33,160 bases of DNA from Candidatus Daviesbacteria bacterium RIFCSPHIGHO2_01_FULL_41_45 (GTDB lineage: Bacteria > Patescibacteriota > Microgenomatia > Daviesbacterales > UBA10151), in assembly GCA_001776975.1 (NCBI GenBank), contig MFCS01000012.1, positions 1 through 33,160 on the forward strand. The letters are read 5' to 3'. The position numbers and the translations under genes were made by a program. The notes under the pieces were generated by a model, which worked only from the letters and a program-made list of their open reading frames with translations, did not search any database and was not told the origin of the DNA. This document shows positions 1-7,660 of this stretch, piece by piece; the first letter of the stretch is position 1, and each line of letters begins with the position of its first letter.

Positions 1-1441
1 TATTCCGGAAGGACTCGACAACGTCCCCTATTTGAAACTCCAAACCGGAAAACATCATTCCACATTCCTGACCCTTCTCCACCTTAGTCACCTCTTCCCG
101 GCTTATCTTTAAAGAGGTAATTTTACCTTCCCCAACCAACTCCTCACCTCTGATCAACCTAATCTTAGGACCTTTTGAAAATGTCCCCTCCACCACCCGG
201 CACCCAGCAATTTTTTGATCTTTTCCGTAAGGAAACTCCGCGATAATTTGGGCTCTCCCAAAGACCTCCTCAACTATCCCTGGAACCAACATCCCATCTA
301 CTACATCTTTTATTTCATCTAAAAGCTCATAAATAATGGCATAGTGTCTAATTAAAATATGCTGGGTCTCAGCGATTTTATTGGCCGAAGGTCTGACTGA
401 CACATTAAAACCAATCACTATGGCTTTGGTGGATTCAGCCAAGTGAACATCTGAGTCCACGACCTCTCCGGTACCCGAAAAGATTACCTTAATATGTTCT
501 GCTTCCTCATTAAATTTAGCCAAGTTTTCCTCAATCGCCTCTAGAGATCCTTGGTTATCTGCCCGAACCACCACATTTAACACATCCGAATCCTCTGTCT
601 TTAACTTCTCTATCAAACTCTTGACCGCCCCCACTGTCTGAGCTGTAACTGCCTCACTGCCCAAGGCTGCCCCTACCCCTGGCACACTCTCCCATCCTAA
701 AATCTCTACCGGAGTTGATGGCCCAACGGTATCCAATATTTTCCCATTCCAATCAAACATTCCTTTAACCTTACAATCCACCCCACCCACACTGATGGAG
801 TCACCTTTTTTTAAGGTTCCATCTCTAACCAAAATAGTAGCTAAAGCACCTTTGAATTTATCCATATGAGACTCAATCACCACACCGCTTGGTGGTAAGT
901 TGGGATCCCCTTTTAACTCATGAATCTCCGCCACCAAAGTGACCGTTTCTAATAAAGCGTCCACCCCTTGGCCTGTTTTGGCCGATACCTCAACGATTGG
1001 CGTCTCCCCACCATACTCTTCTACCAATACCTGATTATCAGAAAGTTGTTTTTTAATCTTTTCCAGTTGCACCTTAATATTCACCCCCGGTAGATCAATT
1101 TTATTAACAGCCACAACCATGGGAACTTTAGCACTGTGAATATGTTTAATCGCCTCGATTGTCTGAGGCATAATTCCATCATCAGCTGCGACCACCAAAA
1201 CAGCGATGTCGGCTACCCTCGCCCCTCGGGAACGCATCTTCTCAAAAGCAGCGTGGCCTGGCGTATCAATAAAAGTGATTAATTTCCCTTGATGTTCAGT
1301 TTGATAAGCCCCAATAGCCTGAGTAATTCCGCCATGCTCACCAACTGCCACAGACGCCTTCCTGATAAAATCCAACAAGGAGGTCTTCCCATGATCAACG
1401 TGGCCGAGGATCGTTACAACTGGTGGTCTTACTTGTTTCAT
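1..1441 (-). CDS. infB: Translation initiation factor IF-2 (3' end just outside window)
   Basis: GTPase that delivers initiator tRNA to the 30S subunit and promotes 70S joining in the cytoplasm. Reading inward from ATG at 1441 gives 480 codons. The G domain begins almost at once ([20 protein letters not shown]), followed by DTPGH (G3), NKID (G4) and SAKTG (G5). The beta-barrel domains follow, and the visible end ([20 protein letters not shown]) matches the closing part of family domain IV, so probably only about 5-15 codons are missing. The long N-terminal region of E. coli-type IF-2 is absent; this is a minimal IF-2. It lies 30 bases after nusA on the same strand, the classical nusA-infB order, and is probably cotranscribed. 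I see no clear Shine-Dalgarno sequence before the ATG. Identification is firm. Confidence 0.96.
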   Translation of the reverse strand, partial: MKQVRPPVVTILGHVDHGKTSLLDFIRKASVAVGEHGGITQAIGAYQTEHQGKLITFIDTPGHAAFEKMRSRGARVADIAVLVVAADDGIMPQTIEAIKHIHSAKVPMVVAVNKIDLPGVNIKVQLEKIKKQLSDNQVLVEEYGGETPIVEVSAKTGQGVDALLETVTLVAEIHELKGDPNLPPSGVVIESHMDKFKGALATILVRDGTLKKGDSISVGGVDCKVKGMFDWNGKILDTVGPSTPVEILGWESVPGVGAALGSEAVTAQTVGAVKSLIEKLKTEDSDVLNVVVRADNQGSLEAIEENLAKFNEEAEHIKVIFSGTGEVVDSDVHLAESTKAIVIGFNVSVRPSANKIAETQHILIRHYAIIYELLDEIKDVVDGMLVPGIVEEVFGRAQIIAEFPYGKDQKIAGCRVVEGTFSKGPKIRLIRGEELVGEGKITSLKISREEVTKVEKGQECGMMFSGLEFQIGDVVESFRN

Positions 1442-1471
1442 AATTTATCAGACTCGTTCTGTTACTATAAA

Positions 1472-2614
1472 TCACTCTTTTTTCTCTTCTGGATCTGTTG
1501 CTGTATCTTCAGGAGTTACTGCTGGATTATCAGCGATTGGAGTAGCCATCTCTTTATTTATCTCTTTTTCCTCCGGCTTAGCTGTCGGAAATGGTTGTCT
1601 CACCGAGCCATCACCCATACCTTCAATATCAATTTTGTATCCAGTTAATTTAGCTGCCAGTCTAACGTTTTGACCACCTCTACCGATCGCTAAAGATAGC
1701 TGGGAATCAGAGACTCTAACCTTAGCAATTTTTTCTTTGGGATCAGCGATAGTGACCTCAACATCTTTGGCCGGGGATAAACTTGAGGCAATAAACCGGG
1801 TTGGTTCATCAGAGTAGGAGATAATATCAATTTTTTCCTCCCCCAACTCTTGCATAACAGCTTGTACCCTCACCCCTTTTTGTCCAACCAGAGATCCCAC
1901 TGGATCTACTCCATCTTGAGTAGAGATAGCAGCTAACTTAGTCCTACCCCCAGCCTCACGAGCAATTATTTTAATCTCTACTGAACCACTTTGAATCTCT
2001 GGAACCTCTATAGCAAAAAGTCCTTTAACAAATTGGGGATCAGCCCGGGAGACCACCACCTCTGGACCACGCCTACCCTCTCTAATCTCCTTAATATAGA
2101 CCTTTAGTCTTTGCCCCTGATGATAATACTCATCCCTCGTCTGCTCCATCTGTGGCATAACACCCTCTGCCCGCCCCAAATCTACAAACCAACTATTCCC
2201 TTCCTGACGGGACATAGTACAAGAGATGACCGAACCAACTTTTTTCTCATACTCTTCTAACATGGCCCCTTTTTCAGCCTCATACAGTTTTTGCATAATC
2301 ACCTGTTTGGCAGTTTGGGCAGCAATTCTGGCAAAACCTGGAGGAGTTACATTTTCCTCACCATGTAAAATGGAGATCTCTCCACTAACAGCATCTATTT
2401 TGGCCGTAAAAGTTCCATCATCTTCTGCAGGAACTTCCTCTCCTCGTAAAGAGAGGTCTTTTCTATAGGCAGCTAGGGCAGCAGTTTCAATAGCATCAAT
2501 CACCACACTAACATCTACCCCTTTCTCAGAGGCAATCTGGTTTAAAGCTGCAGCAAATTCAGTTCTGGCTTGTACTGGCATATTTATTAAAAAAGGCGGG
2601 TCACCCCACCTCAC
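1472..2614 (-). CDS. nusA: Transcription termination/antitermination factor NusA
   Basis: RNA polymerase-binding factor that controls pausing, intrinsic termination and antitermination. From GTG at 2614 the protein has 380 residues. The conserved NusA N-terminal domain starts near residue 12 (MPVQARTEFAAAL), then an S1 domain (about 140-205), two KH domains (including VGQKGVRVQAV and IGRGGQNVRLAAK) and an acidic tail rich in E, D and P. There are two candidate starts. GTG 2614 lies exactly 6 bases after a good -10 (TACAAT), the spacing seen at other promoter-proximal genes here. ATG 2581 fits the family N-terminus better but sits 7 bases after the T-tract of a terminator-like hairpin. I give the GTG start because of the promoter spacing; the 11-residue extension is not typical of the family. 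infB follows. Confidence 0.95.
   Translation of the reverse strand: MRWGDPPFLINMPVQARTEFAAALNQIASEKGVDVSVVIDAIETAALAAYRKDLSLRGEEVPAEDDGTFTAKIDAVSGEISILHGEENVTPPGFARIAAQTAKQVIMQKLYEAEKGAMLEEYEKKVGSVISCTMSRQEGNSWFVDLGRAEGVMPQMEQTRDEYYHQGQRLKVYIKEIREGRRGPEVVVSRADPQFVKGLFAIEVPEIQSGSVEIKIIAREAGGRTKLAAISTQDGVDPVGSLVGQKGVRVQAVMQELGEEKIDIISYSDEPTRFIASSLSPAKDVEVTIADPKEKIAKVRVSDSQLSLAIGRGGQNVRLAAKLTGYKIDIEGMGDGSVRQPFPTAKPEEKEINKEMATPIADNPAVTPEDTATDPEEKKE
2589..2610 (-). terminator. Terminator/attenuator-like hairpin at the nusA start
   Basis: Read on the minus strand, GGTGGG (2610-2605) pairs with CCCGCC (2600-2595), with one G-U pair, around a GTGA loop of GNRA type. Six T residues follow (2594-2589). 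It lies downstream of the nusA promoter and upstream of ATG 2581. It could end transcripts arriving from the dnaJ/DUF4389 operon, attenuate nusA, or be nusA coding sequence by chance if GTG 2614 is the start. The structure is visible; its function is inferred. Confidence 0.6.
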
Positions 2615-2620
2615 AGAGAT

Positions 2621-2649
2621 ATTGTAGTGATCTAAGGGGAGTTAGTCAA
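2621..2649 (-). promoter_or_regulatory. nusA promoter
   Basis: TTGACT (2649-2644), a 17-base spacer and TACAAT (2626-2621), followed by 6 bases and GTG at 2614. The -10 to start spacing predicts transcription beginning at or next to the GTG. The promoter overlaps the stop codon of the DUF4389 gene, so nusA-infB can be transcribed separately from the heat-shock operon. Confidence 0.72.
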
Positions 2650-3369
2650 GTTGGGGCTGGCATCAGGTATGAAAAATCCTGCAAAACCCAGCATTAAAAG
2701 TAGGCCCATGAAGACTAGTTTGGCAGTCTTGTGGTTCATAGAGATATACAAACTAGGATACTCATCCGATAACCCGGACAGATAAGCCCACATGCTAAGT
2801 TCCACTCTTTCGCTATCTCTTGTTAATTCATAAATCCACTCAGGATACCTTCCTTTAAATAGAACCCAAAACCAAGCTAGAATATTTACCGTGAACCTGC
2901 TCGTCTCATCTAGAATATAATGATATACGCCGACGGGCATAATTAAAATCAATCTCATTAAGCCTCCAACCACCGGCAAGGCAAATAATCGACTGGGGTT
3001 TTGAGGGATAGGAATATCTAAAGTAAACCTGTCATCAACTTTGAAATCAAACCCTGGGTACCGATCGGTAATACCTAAAAAGTAGAATTGCATCTTTAGG
3101 GATAATTTCATTAAACTTAGGTTCATCTCATAAGCATATTGCCAATATGTACCTTTAAATAAAACCACGAAGGAATTGATAATATCAATGAATAATAAAT
3201 AAATTCCAACAAAAAACAAGACAATTAAAACCGGAATAACTGCAATAATTTTCACCAAGCCTCCGATCAATGGGACAGCGTAAAATCTGTTAGGGTGATT
3301 AATATTCTCAACTATTAGCTGAGGATAAACCCTATCTTTGTTAAATAACCAACTAATAAATTTATTCAT
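2632..3369 (-). CDS. Membrane protein with two DUF4389-like repeats
   Basis: A 245-residue integral membrane protein. Two copies of the same module are visible: residues about 25-110 and 127-205, each with NRF/SRLFA, a GGL(V/M)(K/R) turn, a hydrophobic helix, then FKG(T/R)Y and a closing DRYPGF or DEYPSL. This resembles DUF4389, whose function is unknown. A further hydrophobic helix lies near residues 215-233. ATG at 3369 is 18 bases after the dnaJ stop, so it is probably the last gene of the hrcA-grpE-dnaK-dnaJ operon. That suggests, by context only, a membrane role under protein stress. Family assignment is from remembered motif pattern; function unknown. Confidence 0.8.
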   Translation of the reverse strand: MNKFISWLFNKDRVYPQLIVENINHPNRFYAVPLIGGLVKIIAVIPVLIVLFFVGIYLLFIDIINSFVVLFKGTYWQYAYEMNLSLMKLSLKMQFYFLGITDRYPGFDFKVDDRFTLDIPIPQNPSRLFALPVVGGLMRLILIMPVGVYHYILDETSRFTVNILAWFWVLFKGRYPEWIYELTRDSERVELSMWAYLSGLSDEYPSLYISMNHKTAKLVFMGLLLMLGFAGFFIPDASPNLTNSP

Positions 3370-3387
3370 AACTACTTTTTAGTATAT

Positions 3388-4257
3388 CTAAAACCAGCTT
3401 TTTTTAGAAGATCCGAGACTCATCAAATCCTCATAGATCTTTTTCTCCTCCGAGGTTAGTTTTTTGGGAACTGCCAAATTTACCCTAACATAATGGTCTC
3501 CTTTGCTACTCTCGGAGAGGTGATTTACACCCTTACCCTTTAGTCTGATTAGTGATCCTGGCTGAGTACCAGTTGGCACTTTTAGCTTTACCTTACCCCA
3601 AACAGTATTCACCTCAATAGTATCTCCTAAGACAGCCTGGGGAATACTTAAGTGTAGATCTGAAAAAATATCTGCCCCTTCTCTTAAAAACTCAGCGTGA
3701 CGACTAACCTGAAAGGAGATATCTAAGTCACCAAACCGCATTCTAGTTCCATTATCCACCCCGGCTGGTACTCTAATGGTCATCCGGGAGCGTTTACCTT
3801 GTGGATCAGTGATCTCTACCTGTTTAGCTACCCCTTTAATGGCTTCGTCAAAGCTGATCTGCAGCTGATAGATCGGTCTTCTTTGAGCATGTTGTCCAAA
3901 GCCCCCTCCAAAAACCTGGTTAAAAAGCTCGAACGGATCTTCAAAGTTGCCAAAATCAAATTGGACATTGGGACCCTGTCCACCGGTAGAATATCTAAAT
4001 CCACCCCCGAAAGGGTTGCCACCAGAGGAAAACGGGTTAGGACCTGCGTGACCAAATTGGTCATAACTCTGTCTTTTTTGAGGATCAGATAAAATTTGAT
4101 AGGCCTCTGAGATCTCTTTAAACTTCTCCGCTGCCCCGGGAGAGTTATCCACATCAGGATGGTGAGTTCTAGCTAACTTACGGTAGGCTGACTTAACCTC
4201 TGTCTCTGTGGCGGTCTTGGCAACCCCCAAGACCTGATAATAATCCCTCTTGGCCAA
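3388..4257 (-). CDS. dnaJ: DnaJ-family co-chaperone, CbpA-like (no zinc finger)
   Basis: J-domain protein that stimulates DnaK ATPase and delivers substrates. With TTG at 4257 as start the protein (289 residues) opens MAKRDYYQVLGV, the family's usual beginning. The HPD motif is at residues 33-35. A Gly/Phe-rich linker (about 75-115) follows, then the C-terminal substrate-binding barrels (RRPIYQLQISFDEAIKG onward). The CxxCxGxG zinc-finger repeats of class A DnaJ are absent, so it is class B (CbpA/DjlA-like). An upstream GTG at 4296 would overlap orf67 by 34 bases and add 13 unconserved residues. AAAGGG lies about 9-12 bases before the TTG. It sits in the hrcA operon, downstream of dnaK and orf67, and is its only J-protein. 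Confidence 0.93.
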   Translation of the reverse strand: MAKRDYYQVLGVAKTATETEVKSAYRKLARTHHPDVDNSPGAAEKFKEISEAYQILSDPQKRQSYDQFGHAGPNPFSSGGNPFGGGFRYSTGGQGPNVQFDFGNFEDPFELFNQVFGGGFGQHAQRRPIYQLQISFDEAIKGVAKQVEITDPQGKRSRMTIRVPAGVDNGTRMRFGDLDISFQVSRHAEFLREGADIFSDLHLSIPQAVLGDTIEVNTVWGKVKLKVPTGTQPGSLIRLKGKGVNHLSESSKGDHYVRVNLAVPKKLTSEEKKIYEDLMSLGSSKKSWF

Positions 4258-4262
4258 GGCAG

Positions 4263-4466
4263 TTACATCCCTTTCTTTTTGTCGGGATTTCTCCACCTAC
4301 CAGCTGCTTTTTCTGCTGTCACAAAATCATGAACCCAATCTGATAATCGTCTTCGCGCCGGTCGCGGTGTAGCTGAACTTATAGCTGCTCTTTTCTCCGC
4401 AGCTATTTGGTCATATAACCGATGTTGGTCTCCCGGCTTTTCTGATCCATCATTATCCTCACTCAT
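4263..4466 (-). CDS. Small charged hypothetical protein between dnaK and dnaJ
   Basis: A 67-residue hydrophilic ORF that I do not recognise. Its ATG (4466) overlaps the dnaK stop by 8 bases (ATGAGTGA), and it ends 5 bases before the probable dnaJ TTG start, so it exactly fills the space between two cotranscribed chaperone genes. GGAAGGG lies about 10 bases upstream of the ATG. The N-terminus is acidic ([11 protein letters not shown]). The middle and C-terminus are basic and Arg/Ala-rich, with a possible amphipathic helix around [21 protein letters not shown]. No membrane segment or cysteine is present. The coupling supports a real gene; a role as a DnaK/DnaJ accessory is speculation. Confidence 0.6.
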   Translation of the reverse strand: MSEDNDGSEKPGDQHRLYDQIAAEKRAAISSATPRPARRRLSDWVHDFVTAEKAAGRWRNPDKKKGM

Positions 4467-6375
4467 CTGACTTCTTCCCTTCCTCTACCACCTCTCCCTC
4501 CACCGTTTCGGAACTCTGATCTGGAGTCTTAGAAGTTGAGCTGGTGGCACCATCTGAACTTGGTTCTTCAGTGGCTGATTTTTGATCTTGATACATAGCT
4601 GTCCCAATCTTTTGTAAAGACTCCCCCAATGAATCGGCCTTAGTTTTAATGTTATCAATGTCACCCTTACTGATAGCATCTTTGGTTTCCTGAATTTTTT
4701 GCTCAACCTCGGTACGAATCTCCGCTGACACTTTCTCGGCAGCATCTTTTAAAGCTTTCTCGGCAGTATAGACTACGGTATCAGCGTTATTTCGCGTCTC
4801 AATCTCCTCTTTTTTCTGCCTATCTGCCTCAGCATTAGCCTCAGCCTCTTTAGTTAACCTCTCAACCTCATCTTTATCCAATCCTGTTGATCCGGTAATA
4901 GTGATTTTTTGCTCCTTACTGGTAGCTTTATCCAAGGCTTTAACGTTCAAGATTCCTGAGGCATCAATATCAAACGTCACCTCAACTTGGGGAACTCCCC
5001 GGGGAGCTGGGGGAATACCATCTAACACAAACCTGCCTAAAGATTTATTATCTGCTGCCATCGGCCGTTCACCTTGCAAGACGTTAATCTCCACCGCCGG
5101 TTGGTTATCAGCTGCAGTTGAGAAAATCTCTGATTTAGAGGTTGGGATCGTTGAGTTGCGGGAAATTAACGGTGTTGAAACTCCACCCAAAGTCTCAATT
5201 CCTAAAGTTAAAGGAGTTACATCAAGTAGTAAAACATCTTTAACTTCACCACCCAAAACTCCTCCTTGGATGGAAGCTCCGATAGCCACCACCTCATCAG
5301 GATTGACCCCCAAGTGTGGCTCTTTACCAAAAAATTCCTTGACACCTTTTTGCACCAACGGCATACGGGTCATCCCTCCCACCAAAACTACCTCATCTAC
5401 TTTATTTGCTTCAATTCCCGCATCCTTTATAGCTGACTTAACGGCCTCAAATGTTTTATCCACTAAGTCCTTAACCAGACCTTCAAGTTTAGCTCTGGTT
5501 AGCTTCATCTCCACATGCTTTGGTCCCGATGAATCAGCGGTCACAAAGGGAATAGAGATATCGGTCTCCTGAGAAGAGGAGAGTTCAATCTTAGCTTTCT
5601 CAGCTGCATCCTTTAACCTCTGTAGTGCCTGTTTATCATTTTTTAGATCAATCCCCTGCTCTTTTTTGAACTCCTCAGCGATAAAGTTAATAATTACCTG
5701 ATCAAAATCATCCCCACCTAAATGGGTATCGCCGTTGGTTGATTTAACCTCAAACACCCCTTCTCCCAGCTCTAAAATAGAGATATCAAAAGTTCCACCA
5801 CCTAGATCATAAACAGCGATAGTATGGGCATTTTTCTTATCCAAGCCATACGCTAAAGCAGCAGCAGTTGGCTCGTTAATGATTCTTTGCACATTTAATC
5901 CGGCAATCTCACCAGCTTGTTTAGTAGCCTGGCGTTGGGCATCATCAAAATAGGCCGGTACGGTAATCACAGCATCAGTCACCTTTTCACCAAGATAACC
6001 TTCAGCGTCAGCTTTGATCTTACCTAGGATCATGGCCGAGATCTCCTGAGGGGTGTACTCGTGACCATCCACTACCACTACTGCCATACCATTTTTACCA
6101 CTTTTTACCTCATAGGGCAGCCACTTCATGTCCCGTTGCACCTCAGGGTCAGAGAATTTACGCCCCATTAAGCGCTTGACTGAGAAAATAGTTTCTTTAG
6201 GATTGACTACTGATTGGCGTTTGGCAACCCGGCCAACGATGTTTTTAATTGGATTAACAACCGAAGGGATAATATTCTCACCTTCAGCTGAGTGGATGAC
6301 CTTGGGTTTTCCACCCTCCATCACCGCTACTACCGAATTTGTTGTCCCTAAATCAATTCCCACAATTTTTGACAT
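4459..6375 (-). CDS. dnaK: Molecular chaperone DnaK (Hsp70)
   Basis: ATP-dependent chaperone working with the neighbouring GrpE and DnaJ. The 638 residues have normal family length. The nucleotide-binding domain starts with [17 protein letters not shown]; the second phosphate loop is [15 protein letters not shown] and the adenosine motif is [11 protein letters not shown]. The linker [19 protein letters not shown] leads into the substrate-binding domain and helical lid. The tail ends [12 protein letters not shown], a version of the EEVD-like acidic end. ATG at 6375 lies 2 bases after the grpE stop and is preceded by a good Shine-Dalgarno sequence (AAAGGAG). orf67 overlaps its stop codon. Expression is expected to follow HrcA/CIRCE control from the operon's front. 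Confidence 0.98.
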   Translation of the reverse strand: MSKIVGIDLGTTNSVVAVMEGGKPKVIHSAEGENIIPSVVNPIKNIVGRVAKRQSVVNPKETIFSVKRLMGRKFSDPEVQRDMKWLPYEVKSGKNGMAVVVVDGHEYTPQEISAMILGKIKADAEGYLGEKVTDAVITVPAYFDDAQRQATKQAGEIAGLNVQRIINEPTAAALAYGLDKKNAHTIAVYDLGGGTFDISILELGEGVFEVKSTNGDTHLGGDDFDQVIINFIAEEFKKEQGIDLKNDKQALQRLKDAAEKAKIELSSSQETDISIPFVTADSSGPKHVEMKLTRAKLEGLVKDLVDKTFEAVKSAIKDAGIEANKVDEVVLVGGMTRMPLVQKGVKEFFGKEPHLGVNPDEVVAIGASIQGGVLGGEVKDVLLLDVTPLTLGIETLGGVSTPLISRNSTIPTSKSEIFSTAADNQPAVEINVLQGERPMAADNKSLGRFVLDGIPPAPRGVPQVEVTFDIDASGILNVKALDKATSKEQKITITGSTGLDKDEVERLTKEAEANAEADRQKKEEIETRNNADTVVYTAEKALKDAAEKVSAEIRTEVEQKIQETKDAISKGDIDNIKTKADSLGESLQKIGTAMYQDQKSATEEPSSDGATSSTSKTPDQSSETVEGEVVEEGKKSDE

Positions 6376-6377
6376 AT

Positions 6378-6854
6378 TTAATTACTCTCCTTTCCTACTA
6401 CTACCTGGGCAGGTCTGATAACCTTACTCCCTATTTTATACCCTTTGGCAACTATCTCCAAGATTGTATTATTATCACCTGTCCTGGAATCTACCGCTTC
6501 ATGAAGCAATGGATCAAATTGCCCAGCTTCCTCAATCTCACTCAAACCTTCAGATTTTAACAGCTCTTGGAACTGCTTAACAGCCATCTCTACTCCCTTA
6601 AACCAACCTGATTGCCGATCAGCTTCAGTTGCTCCATTCAGAGCTTTTTCCAGATGATCCAAAACCGGCAGGAATTTTTTAACTAGCTCGGTCGTCGCCC
6701 AACCAGAAAGCTCACTTCTGCCCTCAGAGACCCGCTTTTCTAAGTTTTGGTAGTCGGCCACTGCCCGTTTTAATTGCTCCTCCAAAGACTTAACTCTATC
6801 CTCCAACTCTAGCATCTGATCTACTGGTTTAATTTTGATTTTTGAATTTTTCAT
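6378..6854 (-). CDS. grpE: Nucleotide exchange factor GrpE
   Basis: Releases ADP from DnaK. The 158 residues show the family layout: a coiled-coil N-terminus ([27 protein letters not shown]), a four-helix region ([12 protein letters not shown]) and the C-terminal beta domain ([19 protein letters not shown] through [14 protein letters not shown]). The long disordered N-terminal tail is short here. ATG at 6854 lies 11 bases after the hrcA stop. GGGAGG occurs at the hrcA 3' end, but 17 bases from the ATG, far for a standard ribosome-binding site. Second gene of the heat-shock operon. Confidence 0.96.
   Translation of the reverse strand: MKNSKIKIKPVDQMLELEDRVKSLEEQLKRAVADYQNLEKRVSEGRSELSGWATTELVKKFLPVLDHLEKALNGATEADRQSGWFKGVEMAVKQFQELLKSEGLSEIEEAGQFDPLLHEAVDSRTGDNNTILEIVAKGYKIGSKVIRPAQVVVGKESN
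6387..6393 (-). promoter_or_regulatory. dnaK ribosome binding site
   Basis: AAAGGAG on the minus strand, inside the last codons of grpE, with 11 bases to the dnaK ATG. It is one of the few clear Shine-Dalgarno sequences in this window and serves an operon-internal gene. Confidence 0.7.
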
Positions 6855-6865
6855 TTTAAATTATC

Positions 6866-7594
6866 TTAAAACCTCCCTGATTCTGTTAAAACTGAACTGA
6901 CAAACCTTAAATAAGGAAACACCACCGCACAGTTCATCCTAGCCGGACCCATTACCCCAATCACTCCGGCGTTTTCAGTATCTTCCGAGTACCTGGTGAA
7001 AGCAAATCCAGTAGGACGCAGATACTCAAAGCCGGTCTCATCTCCAAAGATGATATGGATCGGATCAGCCCCTTGAGCCTGGCCGATAATCTCCCTTAGG
7101 GTAGGAAACTCATCGAACAAGGATAACACAAATCTGGTGACATCAATATCATAAAACTCCGGGATATCTAAAATATTAGCTGCCCCACAATAATAAATAT
7201 CTCCATCTTTATCGGTAATCGCTAGGGCTAACATCCCACATTTCTTAGCTAAAGTCTTGGTTGCTTCTTTGAGCATCCCTTGATAATGAGCTCTTTTATC
7301 TAAAACTGATTGTTTAATCATCACCTCATCAACTACAGACACCTCCTTTTCCTTCATTAAATCAGAGATATAGAATCTAAAACCCATCGAGGTAGGAGCT
7401 CGGCCGGCTGAGGTATGAGGCTGTTTCAGGTAACCCAAATCAGTAAGCTTTACCATCTCATTGCGGATGGTGGCAGGGGAGATTCCTAGGTCATAACCTC
7501 TCTCAATGGTTTCTGATGCTACGGGTTCACCGTTCTTAGCATACAGCTCAATAACGGCTTTTAATAACTGTTTTTGTCTGTCATTTAAATCCAT
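6866..7594 (-). CDS. hrcA: Heat-inducible transcription repressor HrcA (short form)
   Basis: Repressor that binds CIRCE operators and is classically kept active by GroE chaperonin. The ATG at 7594 gives 242 residues beginning MDLNDRQKQLLKAVIELY. A TTG at 7633 would read through the operator and is rejected. The winged helix is clear (residues about 1-70: PVASETIERGYDLGISPATIRNEMVKLTDLGYL, then the wing QPHTSAGRAPTSMGFRFY). The GAF-like core ends with the typical GVIGVMGPARMNCAVVFPYLRF. Family members usually have about 340 residues, so roughly 100 from the central and dimerisation insert are missing. It heads the hrcA-grpE-dnaK-orf67-dnaJ-DUF4389 operon and has a CIRCE element just before its start, so it is autoregulated. 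No groEL is visible in the window. Confidence 0.95.
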   Translation of the reverse strand: MDLNDRQKQLLKAVIELYAKNGEPVASETIERGYDLGISPATIRNEMVKLTDLGYLKQPHTSAGRAPTSMGFRFYISDLMKEKEVSVVDEVMIKQSVLDKRAHYQGMLKEATKTLAKKCGMLALAITDKDGDIYYCGAANILDIPEFYDIDVTRFVLSLFDEFPTLREIIGQAQGADPIHIIFGDETGFEYLRPTGFAFTRYSEDTENAGVIGVMGPARMNCAVVFPYLRFVSSVLTESGRF

Positions 7595-7596
7595 GG

Positions 7597-7623
7597 TTAG
7601 CAGTAATATACATTGAGTGCTAA
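7597..7623 (-). promoter_or_regulatory. CIRCE operator (HrcA binding site)
   Basis: On the plus strand, TTAGCAGTA (7597-7605), 9 bases and GAGTGCTAA (7615-7623). The known consensus is TTAGCACTC-N9-GAGTGCTAA: the right arm matches 9 of 9 and the left arm 7 of 9. It covers the -10 and most of the spacer of the hrcA promoter and ends 2 bases from the hrcA ATG, so bound HrcA would block RNA polymerase directly. Confidence 0.93.
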
Positions 7624-7633
7624 GAGTTGTCAA
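7605..7633 (-). promoter_or_regulatory. hrcA (heat-shock operon) promoter
   Basis: TTGACA (7633-7628), a 17-base spacer and TATATT (7610-7605), a near-perfect housekeeping-sigma promoter. Ten bases separate the -10 from the hrcA ATG, so the predicted leader is only about 3-4 bases. CIRCE overlaps the spacer and -10. Confidence 0.88.
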
Positions 7634-7654
7634 GACCCTTCATTGTGCTATTCT
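7627..7654 (+). promoter_or_regulatory. Promoter of the GT39-like gene, sharing -35 bases with hrcA
   Basis: TTGTCA (7627-7632), a 16-base spacer and TATTCT (7649-7654), then 6 bases and GTG at 7661. The -35 is the opposite strand of the hrcA -35 (TTGACA, 7633-7628), so the two divergent promoters share these bases and probably compete. Confidence 0.55.
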
Positions 7655-7660
7655 TGATAT

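Noticed and set aside
1289-1648. 119-codon plus-strand ORF across the infB-nusA junction
   Set aside because: Antisense to conserved infB and nusA coding sequence; no family resemblance or promoter.
3799-4154. ORFs on both strands inside dnaJ (3799-4092 plus, 3828-4154 minus)
   Set aside because: Other frames of the clear dnaJ reading frame; compositionally shadow-like.
4258-4296. GTG 4296 as dnaJ start
   Set aside because: Adds 13 unconserved residues and overlaps orf67 by 34 bases; the conserved J-domain start fits TTG 4257.
4901-5572. 223-codon plus-strand ORF inside dnaK
   Set aside because: Antisense shadow of the conserved dnaK frame, a well-known artefact.
7595-7633. N-terminal extension of HrcA from TTG 7633
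   Set aside because: It would place CIRCE and the -10 inside coding sequence; the family start is ATG 7594.
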